From Luteolibacter pohnpeiensis (GTDB taxonomy: Bacteria; Verrucomicrobiota; Verrucomicrobiia; Verrucomicrobiales; Akkermansiaceae), in assembly GCF_016595435.1 (NCBI RefSeq), contig NZ_JAENIJ010000008.1:1-64000 (forward strand): 64,000 nucleotides of DNA, given 5' to 3'. Of the stretch, positions 25,892 through 35,352 are shown one piece after another. The position numbers were made by a program, and so were the translations under genes. The notes beneath the pieces are model-generated. The model did no database searches. It was not told the DNA's origin and saw only the letters and a program-made list of their open reading frames with translations. Numbering within the stretch: position 1 is the stretch's first letter; each line of letters begins with the position of its first letter.

Positions 25892-26545
25892 ATGAGCGTT
25901 CCTCCCCCCAAGAAAGAAAAGAAATACCGAGCAAGATCGATGGCGGCAGGCGCTGTGTTTTGTCCGTCGTGCGGCTACCGCCTCAAGGATCGTGATCGAG
26001 ACCATGAGACTGGCTGTTGCCCGGCTTGTGGCTTTTCAGGCCAGGATACCATGAGCCTATTTCCTTATCTGCCTCCCTTGTTAGAGCAGGTGACAGATAC
26101 AGCGAATCTGTTTTCGGCCGCCGATGTGAAGCTCATTGAAAAGGAGATCAAACGCTTCCAGCGAGCCTTTCCTCAGTTTCATTGGCGAGTTGCGACTGCA
26201 AACTTGAATGAACATGAAAGCCCGAGCTTGTTTGCATTCTGGCTGCTGAATGTCAGTGGCTTGGGGAGTGACGAACGAATGGAAAATCGGCCATGGACGA
26301 TCCTGCTGGTGATTCTGCGGGACGGGAGCGTGGCCCTTGCTCCGGGATACGCCGCAGAGATTTGGTTGGCTGCAGATCGATGGGGTAAACTGCTGGCGGA
26401 GCTCAATCGCGATGTCCGCAGGCGAAACTACGGCCCTGGCGTTCGTGATTTCATTGCACGTGGAGCGTTGCTTATGGGGAAGGCATGGACGAGCGCCAAC
26501 CGAATCGTTCAGCGGAAGTCAAAACGACCATCGTTCCTGTCATGA
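25892..26545 (+). CDS. Zinc-ribbon TPM-domain-like protein
   Basis: The protein is 217 aa and has two CxxC pairs at about 28-31 and 47-50 (FCPSCGYRL and CCPACGFSG), forming a zinc ribbon. A TPM-like domain follows (about 60-190): TANLFSAADVKLIEKEIKRF and the strand PWTILLVILRDGSVALAPGY are like the TPM/YgcG fold. It has no signal peptide, unlike the next gene product. Its stop overlaps the start of the next gene (ATGA). The fold was originally linked to phosphatases and also to photosystem II repair, and function here is unknown. Confidence 0.75.
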   Translation: MSVPPPKKEKKYRARSMAAGAVFCPSCGYRLKDRDRDHETGCCPACGFSGQDTMSLFPYLPPLLEQVTDTANLFSAADVKLIEKEIKRFQRAFPQFHWRVATANLNEHESPSLFAFWLLNVSGLGSDERMENRPWTILLVILRDGSVALAPGYAAEIWLAADRWGKLLAELNRDVRRRNYGPGVRDFIARGALLMGKAWTSANRIVQRKSKRPSFLS

Positions 26546-27330
26546 ATCGCTGGAAATGGATGATCGTCGCCCTTCTCGGCTGTTGGGGAATGCTCGCGCA
26601 TGCTGCGCCGGAAATTGGGCCTCGACCCGAGAACCGGATCTACGATCCCGATCATCAAATTTCAGAAGCGAAGCGTGATGAGATCAGTCGGAATTTGGCA
26701 TCCATTCATCAGAATGCAGGCATCGATATGCTGGTGGCTGTGGTCAGTGATGTTCGAGGCACTGAACCACAAAGATTGGCGAAAAATTTTGCAGACCAGT
26801 GGGGGTATCATGGTGGCCACGCGCTGGTGTTGTTTGTCCCGGGAATGGGCGGAGGACCTTGGATCGAAGTCGGAGGAATGATCCGGAGTGAAATTCCGGA
26901 TCCGACTCTCGCTCAGATTACACAAAACGCGATCAATCGTGCCCGGATGGAAATCTCCACGGATGAATCAATTTTGCGAGCTGTTGAGTCACTGGGGGAT
27001 GATTTGCGGTTTTTCGGAGGCCAGGCGGCGAGAGGCACTGCGCCAACGGTCATTACGATGCAACCCCAAGCTCCAATCCGTTACCGGAACCCTGTGATCG
27101 TGGGTTTGCTCCAGCTTTTCCGGGATTGGAGAGAACTGATGATCTTTGGCGTTATCGGAGTGTTGGTAATCCTTTTCCTCGTCCTCGGCTTATTCCGCAG
27201 CTGGCGTCGGTTCAAACTGATGACGCCCAAGAAATTTCCATCGATCTCGTGGAAGCCCCGGTTTGGTGCGCCTCACGCAGCGATCGTCTATACCTATTCC
27301 CAAAAACATAAAACCCGTTCATCCCGATGA
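26542..27330 (+). CDS. TPM-domain exported membrane protein
   Basis: The protein is 262 aa. The signal peptide MNRWKWMIVALLGCWGMLAHA is followed by a canonical TPM domain (about 30-155): NRIYDPDHQISEAKRDEISR, then GIDMLVAVVSDV, then GHALVLFVPGMGGGPWIEVG. One membrane helix near 198-218 (LMIFGVIGVLVILFLVLGLF) leads to a basic cytoplasmic tail. The ATG at 26542 is favoured over in-frame upstream codons because the signal peptide begins there and the start overlaps the upstream stop. It is coupled by ATGA to the lipoprotein gene downstream. Confidence 0.85.
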   Translation: MNRWKWMIVALLGCWGMLAHAAPEIGPRPENRIYDPDHQISEAKRDEISRNLASIHQNAGIDMLVAVVSDVRGTEPQRLAKNFADQWGYHGGHALVLFVPGMGGGPWIEVGGMIRSEIPDPTLAQITQNAINRARMEISTDESILRAVESLGDDLRFFGGQAARGTAPTVITMQPQAPIRYRNPVIVGLLQLFRDWRELMIFGVIGVLVILFLVLGLFRSWRRFKLMTPKKFPSISWKPRFGAPHAAIVYTYSQKHKTRSSR

Positions 27331-28088
27331 TATCTCGTCCAATCCATAGTCGAATTTTGGTTGCCGCTTGTTTGTTAACGGCTGGTGCTTCGGTTTCCTG
27401 TGAAAAGTCGGCTCCTGCGGCAAAACAAGAGGAAAAGCCTGCAGCCGAGCTGCCGCTAAGTGAACTGGCCCAAGCTGACTCACCGGTTTTGGAAATTCTC
27501 CCGGGGCATACCTGGAGTTATCAGGTCACGGTCGAGAATCCTTATGACACCCGGATCGAAAAATCTCTGAAAGGGAGTTTTGTTAGAACCAGAACTTACC
27601 TGGGAAAAGTGAATCCAGGCGAAGGTCATCCGATGACCGATTGTTTCGAGGTCCAAGCGAAAGGAGCGAAGACCCAGCGGGAATACGTCGATATCCAGCC
27701 CAACGAGATTCAGTTGCGTGGGCAGGTGGATGTTGAGGCTGACGGCGCTCAGTCAAACTTCGTCTGGCTGCAGCAACCCATGACTTTTTTCCGCGCCGGG
27801 TTGGACGCAGGAGATACTTTACCATTTGCAGTCTTCAATCAGGACAAAGACGTCTGGCGCGTCATCCGCGTGATTGGGCGTGAGGATTTAACCGTGCCAG
27901 CCGGGACTTTCAAAACGGTCCGTTTGCAGATGTTCGGTAAAGACGGAAATGTTGGGTTGAGGCGAACCTACTGGTTCGCTCCCGGAGTGGGAATCATCCG
28001 CGAGGAGAAAGTCAGAGAGGTTGATGAAAAACCGGTGTTCCGCGAAACTGACGAGCTTGTTTCCTCGACCCCAGGAAAGAACGCCTGA
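27327..28088 (+). CDS. Putative lipoprotein of the TPM operon
   Basis: The protein is 253 aa. A lipobox-like end of the signal peptide (LTAGASVSC, Cys at about residue 25) suggests lipid anchoring in the envelope. The mature part is beta-rich, starting with an HTWSYQVTVENPYD strand and ending with RRTYWFAPGVGIIREE. That ending is common in DUF3108-like and other outer-membrane-associated lipoproteins. It overlaps the TPM gene by 4 bp and is followed by a strong hairpin, so it closes the three-gene operon. No enzymatic motif is visible. Confidence 0.75.
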   Translation: MISRPIHSRILVAACLLTAGASVSCEKSAPAAKQEEKPAAELPLSELAQADSPVLEILPGHTWSYQVTVENPYDTRIEKSLKGSFVRTRTYLGKVNPGEGHPMTDCFEVQAKGAKTQREYVDIQPNEIQLRGQVDVEADGAQSNFVWLQQPMTFFRAGLDAGDTLPFAVFNQDKDVWRVIRVIGREDLTVPAGTFKTVRLQMFGKDGNVGLRRTYWFAPGVGIIREEKVREVDEKPVFRETDELVSSTPGKNA

Positions 28089-28147
28089 GTTGCCGTAAAT
28101 TAGCTTATTCCGCGCAGTTCGATTTTTTCAAAGTAACCTGCGGATGC

Positions 28148-28183
28148 AAATAGGCGCCGTTGCCTCAAAACACGGCGCCTATT
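28148..28183. terminator. Bidirectional terminator hairpin
   Basis: A perfect 13-bp stem (AAATAGGCGCCGT paired with ACGGCGCCTATTT) with an 11-nt loop lies between the convergent TPM operon and the PEP-CTERM gene. The A/T ends provide a short U-tract in both directions. Confidence 0.85.
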
Positions 28184-28211
28184 TGTCCAACTAGTCTAAC
28201 CAAAACCAGGT

Positions 28212-28691
28212 TCAGCGCCGACGGCGCACGAACAATCCTGCGGCTCCTAACAAACCGAGGACAGCTGAGCTTGGCTCAGGCACAGCGGCAGCGTTGAAGG
28301 TTACGGCTCCAATTCCAGCACCATCGGTGGACCCTTGGAGTGCCACGGCGTATTGAGATGAAGAAATAGGAATCACCACAAACTGTTCGCCGGAGATCGC
28401 CGATACGGCCACTGTGCTGAAGTCAACGTCTGTAGGCACACCACCGAGGAAGGTCACCAGAACGACCTCGTTGTTGTCGAATTGAAGCGTGGCTCCACCG
28501 TAGAAGTCGGTGCCGACTTCAAGGGAAGACGCATAGTTCGCGCTGAAACTGACATCACCGTATCCAGGAACGTTGATGACCAGATCGGACGGTAGCGTTG
28601 CACCCACACTCGATGCAAAATCGAGCGTGAACGCATGAAGAGCTGGTGCCAGCAGGAGAAGTGCTGCCACCATGGTTGCTTTGATTTTCAT
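28212..28691 (-). CDS. PEP-CTERM sorted small exported protein
   Basis: The protein is 159 aa. The signal peptide MKIKATMVAALLLLAPALHA is followed by a beta-rich mature region of about 110 aa. The C-terminus has the PEP-CTERM sorting signal: VPEPSSA, a hydrophobic stretch (VLGLLGAAGLFV) and the basic end RRRR. Such signals direct processing by an exosortase and are linked to extracellular polysaccharide. The ATG at 28691 is chosen over upstream codons because the signal peptide starts there. No exosortase gene is in this window. Confidence 0.88.
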   Translation of the reverse strand: MKIKATMVAALLLLAPALHAFTLDFASSVGATLPSDLVINVPGYGDVSFSANYASSLEVGTDFYGGATLQFDNNEVVLVTFLGGVPTDVDFSTVAVSAISGEQFVVIPISSSQYAVALQGSTDGAGIGAVTFNAAAVPEPSSAVLGLLGAAGLFVRRRR

Positions 28692-28819
28692 GTTTTGGGG
28701 GATTTCGATTTGTGTTGAAAGACGGACTCCCAATCGAGAGACCATCTTCAAATGCAAAGGAAACAGAACAAAAAATCAAACACAAGATAAATCATGTAAA
28801 TATTTCAGATGAACACATC

Positions 28820-28862
28820 TAAGAAAAAGAAAACCCGCACGGCTCGTGATGCCGGGCGGGTT
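28820..28862 (-). terminator. Intrinsic terminator of the ABC-F gene
   Basis: A 12-bp stem with one mismatch (AACCCGCACGGC at 28832-28843, GCCGGGCGGGTT at 28851-28862) has a 7-nt loop. On the minus strand it is followed by a TTTTCTTTTTCTT tract. It lies about 28 bp after the ABC-F stop codon. Confidence 0.85.
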
Positions 28863-28890
28863 GATGAGTTTCAGGTCAGACAACAGCTGC

Positions 28891-30525
28891 TTATGCTGTG
28901 ACTGCTCCGCGATCATCCGAAAGGCCGGATTTCTCGAGGAAATAGTCGTATCCGCCGGTGTAGCGGGTGACGATGGCGCCATTTTCAGGGTCTTTGTCGT
29001 TGCGGGTGACGTGCAAGGTGGTTTCAGCCAGGTTGCGGATGAAGTGCACATCGTGGGAGATGAAAACCAGCGTGCCTTCGTAGGTTTTCAGCGCGTTCAC
29101 CAACGAATCGATGGAAAGAATGTCCAAGTGAGTCGTTGGCTCGTCCATCAGCAGCAAGTTTGGCGGATCGACCAGGAATTTCACCAGGTTCAGACGAGAT
29201 TTTTCGCCTCCGGAAAGGACGCCGCAGCGTTTTTCAACATCGGCGCGGCGGAACAAGAAGGTCCCGAGAATTGCTCGGGCGTCCTCCTCGCGCAAGGTCG
29301 GGCAGGCTCCCATGACTTCATCGAGCACGGTGTTGAACTCGTTCAAAGCCTCGGCTCGATGCTGGGAGTAGTAACCGATCTTTGTCAGGTAGCCGGGTTC
29401 GCGCTTGCCAGCATCGATTTCCAGTTCACCGGCGAGCAGTTTGAGCAGAGTGGTTTTACCCGCACCGTTCGGGCCGACCAGGACGATTTTGTCGCCGCGT
29501 TCAATCGTGAGATCGAGGTCTTTGTAAATGCGTTTGGTGCCGTAGGACTGGCCGACTTTTTCCATCTCGATGACCTTTTGGTTCGATCGAGGAGGCTGGG
29601 GGAATGAGAACTTGAAGGGCTTGCGCGGAGCGCGTGGCTTTTCGATTCGCTCGATCTTTTCGACCAATTTGATCCGGGATTGGACTTGCGCAGCCTTCGA
29701 GCCGACCTGGCGGAAGCGCTCGATGAACTCCATGTGGCCTTCGATTTCTTTGTTTTGGTTGCGATACGCCTGGACTTGCAGTTCGTAGCGCTTCTCGCGT
29801 TGATCGAGGTAAGAGGAGTAATTGCCGGTGTAGGAAATCAGGGCCGCTGCGTCGGGATCAATCTCAATGACGGTCTCGATCATGGCATCCATGAAGTCGC
29901 GATCGTGGGAAATCATCAGGATGGCTCCCGAATAGTTGAGCAAGTAACGTTGCAGCCAAAGCAGGGAAAGCAGGTCTAGGTGGTTGGTCGGCTCGTCGAG
30001 CATCAGCAGGTCCGGCTCCATGACCAAAAGTCGGGCAAGGTGGGCACGCATGACCCAGCCACCGGAGTATTGGCTGGCGGGCTTGTTGAAATCTTCCTGC
30101 TTGAAGCCCAATCCGTTGAGGATTTTTTTCGCTTTCGGCTCCAATTGATACCCATTCAGAGCGGTGAATTGATCCTGTGCCTTGCCAAATTCCGGCGAAG
30201 AAAGGTCACCGGATTTCTCACCTTCGCGGATCGTGCGCAGCAGACCGATCATTTCCGGGGTGATGCCCATCGCAATTTCCAGGATCGTCTCGTCCGATGG
30301 CTCGCCAGCTTCCTGCGGGAGGTAGCCGGTGATTGCGTATTCATCGCGCTCGATGGTGCCTTCATCAGGCTGGTCCTCATCGAGAATCATGCGGAAAAGG
30401 GTCGATTTACCGGCACCGTTAGGGCCGACGAGGGCCACCCGTTCGCCCCAGTTGATGGACATTTCTGCCTCGCGGAGCAGGGTGCGGCCGCCGAGGGTCT
30501 TGGTGAGCTTGTGAATCGTTAACAC
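28891..30525 (-). CDS. ABC-F family ATPase
   Basis: The 544-aa protein has two ABC domains in one chain and no membrane part, as in ABC-F translation factors (EttA/Uup/YbiT/YheS group). Walker A is GPNGAGKS at about 36 and GPNGAGKT near 350. Signatures are YSGGW and LSGGEKSR, and LLMDEPTTHLD and LLMLDEPTNHLD are the Walker B regions. The linker is rich in Arg and Lys (AAQVQSRIKLVEKIERIEK). These proteins act on the ribosome E site. A GTG start at 30525 is used, since no ATG precedes the conserved LTIHKLTKTLGGR strand. It is divergent from bamA. The subtype cannot be settled by eye. Confidence 0.93.
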   Translation of the reverse strand: MLTIHKLTKTLGGRTLLREAEMSINWGERVALVGPNGAGKSTLFRMILDEDQPDEGTIERDEYAITGYLPQEAGEPSDETILEIAMGITPEMIGLLRTIREGEKSGDLSSPEFGKAQDQFTALNGYQLEPKAKKILNGLGFKQEDFNKPASQYSGGWVMRAHLARLLVMEPDLLMLDEPTNHLDLLSLLWLQRYLLNYSGAILMISHDRDFMDAMIETVIEIDPDAAALISYTGNYSSYLDQREKRYELQVQAYRNQNKEIEGHMEFIERFRQVGSKAAQVQSRIKLVEKIERIEKPRAPRKPFKFSFPQPPRSNQKVIEMEKVGQSYGTKRIYKDLDLTIERGDKIVLVGPNGAGKTTLLKLLAGELEIDAGKREPGYLTKIGYYSQHRAEALNEFNTVLDEVMGACPTLREEDARAILGTFLFRRADVEKRCGVLSGGEKSRLNLVKFLVDPPNLLLMDEPTTHLDILSIDSLVNALKTYEGTLVFISHDVHFIRNLAETTLHVTRNDKDPENGAIVTRYTGGYDYFLEKSGLSDDRGAVTA

Positions 30526-30651
30526 GCCGCCGGTTTACTGAAGGACCGGGAGATGAGCAAGAATTCACTCGAACCTGTCGAAACGGCGTTCGCTATTGAC
30601 CTTGACGAGTCCCCGAATCACCGCGCTTTATAGCGCATCTTGAATACCCGC

Positions 30652-33006
30652 ATGCGACTCCCATTATCTCCTCCTCCACTCGTGGCCAGCGGTCTTGGCC
30701 AATTCGCTGCTCTTACCTCGATTTCGGTGCTGGCTCTCGCAGGAACCGTCCATGCGCAGGATTTCGAAGGGAAAACCATTTCCGAAGTCGCCATTCGCTA
30801 CCGCGGGGTCAAGACCGTGGACGAGTCGCGTCTGCGCAACTTCATTTCCAGCAAAGCAGGCACGCCTTATCGCACCGAGAAGCTGGATGACGACATCAAG
30901 GCCCTGTACAATTCGGGTTTGGTGACCGACATCCGCTGGCTGGCTGAGCCTGTTGGGGATCAAGTGAAGCTAATTGCAGAAGTAACCACTCAACCTTCAT
31001 TGCATGCGGTTGGATTTTTGGGTAATAGCTCTTCTTTCAAGGATCAAACCCTCGCGAAGGAATCAAAGCTGAAGGCCGGTGGTCCGCTGAGCGATGCGGA
31101 AATTCTCGAAGCCCGCCGCAATATCGAGAAATACTACCAAGGCTACGGATACCCGGACGTCACGGTAACACACCGCTTCCAGCCAAGCAGCGAGCCTGGC
31201 TCTTCCGATCTGATCTTTGTGATTGATGAAGGATTGAAGAACGAAATCCGCCACATCCGTTTCGAAGGCAACAAGGCATTCACCACGCCGGAGCTGAAGA
31301 AGGAAATGAAGGTGAAGGAAAAGGGTTGGTTCTCCTGGCTCACCAAATCCGGCCGTTTCGAATCTTCCAAACTCGGCGACGATGTCGAGGCGGTGTTGGA
31401 TTACTATCGCAGCAAAGGCTACCTCCGCGCGAGCAGCCCGGGCATTCGCCGTGAGCCAGTGGGTGACGGTCGCGTAGATCTGATCATCCCGATCAATGAA
31501 GGTGAGAAATACACCGTCAAAGGCGTCAGTTTCGGCAAGATGACTGTCTTCAAGCCGGATGAGCTTTATCCAGCGCTTACGTTGAATGGCAACGATGCCT
31601 ATTCTTCCAAGAAAATGCGGGCCGATGTCACCATGATCCGCAGCTACTACGGTTCTCGTGGTTATGCGGATGCTCAGGTCAGACCTGAAATCACCGATGC
31701 AGGTCCCAATCAGGTAAACATCAAATATTTTGTCACTGAAGGCTCCCGTTTCCGCGTCGGCCAGGTGCACATCGAAGGCAACACCAAGACCAAGGATAAG
31801 GTCATCCGCCGGGAAATTCCTTTGGAGCCGGGCGATTGGTTCAACTCGGTTGAATTGGAAACCACCAAGAACCGCCTGACAAACCTCCAATACTTCAGCG
31901 AAGTCCAAGCGACCGGCTCACCTGGCGGATCGGGCTATCGCGATGTGAACGTCCTGGTCGAAGAAAAGTCGACCGGTACCGTCGGTGTCGGTGTCGGCTT
32001 CAGCTCGATCGATAGCGTGGTCGGATTCCTGAACCTCGAACAAGCGAACTTCGATCTATTCAACCCATGGAATTTCACCGGTGGTGGACAACGTTTCGCC
32101 ATGAATCTTCGCCTGGGTAGCGAGCGCACCGATTTCAGCATCTCGCTCACCGAACCATGGTTCATGGACAAGAAACTCGCCCTTGGTGGTGAATTGTTCT
32201 ATCGCCAATCGGATTACTTCAGCGACGAGTATCAACAAACCAACGTTGGTGCGGCGATCTCACTTCGCAAGCCACTGACAGAAAAGAGCTCGGTCAAGCT
32301 CGAGTATCGTTTGGAAAACATCGATATCGATGTGGATAGCGATGTTCCTGTTGCTTCCGTCTTCCACGATGACGATGGGAAATACGTGCGTAGTGCGGTC
32401 AGCCTCGACTACATTTATGACAATCGCGACAGCACCTTGCTGCCACGGGTTGGTCATCGTTTCGATGCAAGTGCATCGCTCGCCGGCGGCCCATTCGGCG
32501 GTGATGTCGATACCTTCACCCTTTCCCTGCGTGGCCAGAAATATTGGAACCTGAAATGGGATTCGATCTTCTCGATCAACGGTGAGCTTGCCTTCGTCGA
32601 TAGCGTCAAGGGTGACCGGGTTCCTGTGTTCGATCGCTTGTTCCTCGGCGGTGGACGCACGCTTCGCGGTTTCGAATTCCGCGATGTGGGACCACGTGAC
32701 AACCCGGGTGGAACCGATGAAGCAATCGGCGGTAAATCGCTGGGTTATGTTTCGTTCGAATACACCGTGCCAATCATCGAAACCGTCCGTGCGGCCGTGT
32801 TCTATGACACCGGTTTCGTCAACTCAGGCGCATGGGATCCCGCTCCGGATGATCTTTACAGCGACGTCGGTATCGGTATTCGCCTGACGCTCCCTGCGAT
32901 CAGTCAGGTGCCACTTGCTCTGGACTACGCAGTTCCAGTCTCATCACCGGATGACGAGGCGGACAAGGGTGGTCAGTTCAACTTCTACCTGAACTACGGA
33001 TTCTAA
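30652..33006 (+). CDS. bamA: Outer membrane protein assembly factor BamA (Omp85)
   Basis: BamA folds and inserts beta-barrel proteins into the outer membrane. The 784-aa protein has a signal region ending at about 36 (VLALAGTVHAQD), then POTRA repeats to about residue 415. The repeats start with ISEVAIRYRGVKTVDESRL and later contain IRHIRFEGNKAFTTPEL, VKGVSFGK and VGQVHIEGNTKTKDKVI. The C-terminal barrel contains the conserved FDRLFLGGGRTLRGFEFRDVGP, whose RGF is the lid-lock signature, and ends with NFYLNYGF, an aromatic C-terminus. The ATG at 30652 is chosen over a TTG four codons upstream. A small hairpin at 30623-30636 lies just before it. Confidence 0.95.
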   Translation: MRLPLSPPPLVASGLGQFAALTSISVLALAGTVHAQDFEGKTISEVAIRYRGVKTVDESRLRNFISSKAGTPYRTEKLDDDIKALYNSGLVTDIRWLAEPVGDQVKLIAEVTTQPSLHAVGFLGNSSSFKDQTLAKESKLKAGGPLSDAEILEARRNIEKYYQGYGYPDVTVTHRFQPSSEPGSSDLIFVIDEGLKNEIRHIRFEGNKAFTTPELKKEMKVKEKGWFSWLTKSGRFESSKLGDDVEAVLDYYRSKGYLRASSPGIRREPVGDGRVDLIIPINEGEKYTVKGVSFGKMTVFKPDELYPALTLNGNDAYSSKKMRADVTMIRSYYGSRGYADAQVRPEITDAGPNQVNIKYFVTEGSRFRVGQVHIEGNTKTKDKVIRREIPLEPGDWFNSVELETTKNRLTNLQYFSEVQATGSPGGSGYRDVNVLVEEKSTGTVGVGVGFSSIDSVVGFLNLEQANFDLFNPWNFTGGGQRFAMNLRLGSERTDFSISLTEPWFMDKKLALGGELFYRQSDYFSDEYQQTNVGAAISLRKPLTEKSSVKLEYRLENIDIDVDSDVPVASVFHDDDGKYVRSAVSLDYIYDNRDSTLLPRVGHRFDASASLAGGPFGGDVDTFTLSLRGQKYWNLKWDSIFSINGELAFVDSVKGDRVPVFDRLFLGGGRTLRGFEFRDVGPRDNPGGTDEAIGGKSLGYVSFEYTVPIIETVRAAVFYDTGFVNSGAWDPAPDDLYSDVGIGIRLTLPAISQVPLALDYAVPVSSPDDEADKGGQFNFYLNYGF

Positions 33007-33016
33007 TCACTTACCG

Positions 33017-33042
33017 CCCGCAGAGGAATGGTTCTCTGCGGG
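33017..33042. terminator. Terminator-like hairpin between bamA and uvrB
   Basis: A perfect 9-bp stem (CCCGCAGAG/CTCTGCGGG) with an 8-nt loop lies 11 bp after the bamA stop, in the 58-bp gap between convergent genes. No clean U-tract follows, so its strength is uncertain. Confidence 0.6.
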
Positions 33043-33064
33043 CCGGAAAAATTCCTTCGGTTTG

Positions 33065-35266
33065 CTAGCGGGCGCCGCGTCGCCCCTTTGGCTTGCCTTG
33101 GCCTTTCCCTTTGCCGTATTTGACCGGCTGGGTGGTGTGCGTGGTGGATTTGTCGTTCTTGAGTGCGGCGATCTGGTCGCGCAAATGAGCGGCGCGCTCA
33201 AATTCCAAGCGCGAGGACGCTTCCCGCATTTCTTCCTCAAGCTCTGAAATGACACGGAGCTTATCGTAGGTCGCTTCATCATCCGCAACCATCGAAGCAT
33301 TCAATCGATCAGCTCCCGCTTTTTCGCGTTCGTGGGTTTGCAGCGATTGCTGCAGCGCGCGTTTCACGCTTTGAGGAGTGATCCCGTGCTCCTCGTTATG
33401 TGCCTGCTGCCTGGAGCGGCGGTATTCAGTGACGTTGATCAGCGCCTGAATCGAGTCAGTGACATTATCGCAAAAAAGCACGCATTCGCCGCCGACGTGG
33501 CGTGCGGCGCGCCCTGCGGTCTGGATCAATGAGGTCTCGTTGCGCAGGAAACCTTCCTTGTCCGCATCCAGGATGCAAACCAGTGAAACTTCCGGCAAAT
33601 CGAGGCCTTCCCGCAGCAGGTTGATGCCGATCAGAATATCGAATGCGGCAGCCCGCAGTTGGCGCAGGATTTCGACCCGTTCCACGGCGTCGATATCTGA
33701 ATGCAGGTATCGCACCTTGAGGCCGGTGCCTTGCAGGTATTCCGAAAGATCCTCCGCCGTTTTTTTGGTTAGAGTTGTGATGAGAACGCGTTCGTGGCGT
33801 TCCACCCGCTGTCTGCAGAGCTCGATGGTTTCGTCGATTTGCCGTTCAAGCGGACGCAGAACCAACACCGGATCGAGCAATCCCGTGGGGCGGATGATTT
33901 GTTCTACGACGAGTGGCGTACCGCGCTTTTCCGGATCGAAATCGCCTACCGGCTCATCATTGCCACTGGGTTTCACTCGCAGTTTTTTCAGATCGAACGG
34001 CGTGAAACCGCCGGAATCCTTGCGCGATTTGACGGGGATGTAAGTTCGGTTTTCCGGTCGTGAATTGACGATTTCAAATGGCCCGGGTGTTGCCGAAACA
34101 TACACCCGCTGGTTGGTCATCTGGATGAATTCATCAAATCGCAGCGGCCGGTTATCCAGTGCGCTTGGCAGTCGGAAGCCGTGATCGACAAGCACGGTCT
34201 TGCGGCTCTTGTCGCCTTCGAACATGCCGCCGATCTGCGGGATGGTGGCGTGGCTTTCATCCACCAGAAGCAGGAAATCGCGCGGGAAGAAATCTAACAA
34301 GGTGTGTGGCCTTGCCCCCGGTTCGCGGCCTGTTAGATGGCGTGAATAGTTTTCGATGCCTTGGCAGAATCCCATTTCCGCCATCATTTCGAGGTCGTAT
34401 TCCGTGCGCATCCGCAGCCGCTGGGCTTCGACCAGTTTGCCTTCTTTTTCAAAGTTCTTGATCGACTCCTCCAACTCCTGCCGGATGGCGACTGTTGCGC
34501 GTTTCATCTTGTCGCCGGGAGTGACGAACTGCTTGGCGGGGAAAAAGGTGTGATTTTCCAACCGGTCAATGGTGTTGCCGGTGAGGGTGTGGATGCTGCT
34601 GATGCGCTCGACTTCGTCATCGAAAAATTCCACGCGGATCGCGGTTTCGTCGAGGTAGGCAGGGTGGATTTCCACAACGTCGCCACGAACCCGGAATTTA
34701 CCGCGGCCGAAGGCGATGTCGTTTCTTTCGAACAACATGCCGACCAGTGAGGTCAGAAATTCCTCGCGGCTCAGATTTTGCCCGACCCAGACCGGCAGCA
34801 TCATGTTCTCGTAATCTTCCGGCGATCCCAAACCGTAAATGCACGACACCGAGGCGACGACGATGGTGTCGGGGCGGGTCAGCAGCGAGCCCATGGTGGA
34901 CAGGCGCAGACGCTCGATCTCATCATTAATGGACGAGTCCTTTTCAATGTAAGTATCGCTTCGCGGGATATAGGCTTCCGGCTGGTAGTAATCGAAGTAA
35001 GAGACGAAGTATTCGACCGCGTTGTGCGGGAAAAAGTTTTTGAACTCGGAGTAAAGCTGCGCCGCAAGAGTCTTGTTGTGACTCATGATCAGCGTTGGCT
35101 TGCCATGATTCTGGATCAGGTTCGCCATCGTGAACGTCTTCCCCGAACCCGTGACGCCGAGCAAGGTCTGATGCTTGTTTCCAGCAGCCAGAGATTTCGA
35201 CAGCTTGGCAATCGCCTGACCTTGGTCGCCCTGAGGTTGGTAATCGCTGACAAGTTGGAACGGCAT
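33065..35266 (-). CDS. uvrB: UvrABC excision nuclease subunit B
   Basis: UvrB is the damage-verification helicase-like subunit of nucleotide excision repair. The 733-aa protein has Walker [14 protein letters not shown] near 38, the beta-hairpin region around [20 protein letters not shown] (about 92-111), DESHATIPQ, and helicase motifs V/VI ([23 protein letters not shown]). A C-terminal UVR motif (about 660-695) reads [20 protein letters not shown]. It is about 60 aa longer than typical, ending in a Gly/Lys/Arg-rich tail ([13 protein letters not shown]). It is convergent with bamA. Confidence 0.96.
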   Translation of the reverse strand: MPFQLVSDYQPQGDQGQAIAKLSKSLAAGNKHQTLLGVTGSGKTFTMANLIQNHGKPTLIMSHNKTLAAQLYSEFKNFFPHNAVEYFVSYFDYYQPEAYIPRSDTYIEKDSSINDEIERLRLSTMGSLLTRPDTIVVASVSCIYGLGSPEDYENMMLPVWVGQNLSREEFLTSLVGMLFERNDIAFGRGKFRVRGDVVEIHPAYLDETAIRVEFFDDEVERISSIHTLTGNTIDRLENHTFFPAKQFVTPGDKMKRATVAIRQELEESIKNFEKEGKLVEAQRLRMRTEYDLEMMAEMGFCQGIENYSRHLTGREPGARPHTLLDFFPRDFLLLVDESHATIPQIGGMFEGDKSRKTVLVDHGFRLPSALDNRPLRFDEFIQMTNQRVYVSATPGPFEIVNSRPENRTYIPVKSRKDSGGFTPFDLKKLRVKPSGNDEPVGDFDPEKRGTPLVVEQIIRPTGLLDPVLVLRPLERQIDETIELCRQRVERHERVLITTLTKKTAEDLSEYLQGTGLKVRYLHSDIDAVERVEILRQLRAAAFDILIGINLLREGLDLPEVSLVCILDADKEGFLRNETSLIQTAGRAARHVGGECVLFCDNVTDSIQALINVTEYRRSRQQAHNEEHGITPQSVKRALQQSLQTHEREKAGADRLNASMVADDEATYDKLRVISELEEEMREASSRLEFERAAHLRDQIAALKNDKSTTHTTQPVKYGKGKGQGKPKGRRGAR

Positions 35267-35300
35267 CGCGGTCGAAGCTTTGGAACAAGGGTGGGGGAAT

Positions 35301-35331
35301 GATCGAAGCCGCTTCAGTCACGGCTTCGATC
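35301..35331. terminator. Inverted repeat between the ACT-domain gene and uvrB
   Basis: A perfect 11-bp stem (GATCGAAGCCG/CGGCTTCGATC) with a 9-nt loop lies in the 86-bp gap. An A-tract follows it on the plus strand, which on the minus strand puts the T-run before the hairpin. It is therefore not a textbook intrinsic terminator for the minus-strand ACT gene. Confidence 0.5.
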
Positions 35332-35352
35332 TGCAAAAAAATCCCGGCGGGA

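Noticed and set aside
28846-29607. 253-codon open frame on the plus strand
   Set aside because: It is antisense to the ABC-F gene, the latter with full ATPase motifs.
31063-31908. 281-codon open frame on the minus strand
   Set aside because: It is antisense to bamA and has no conserved motif.
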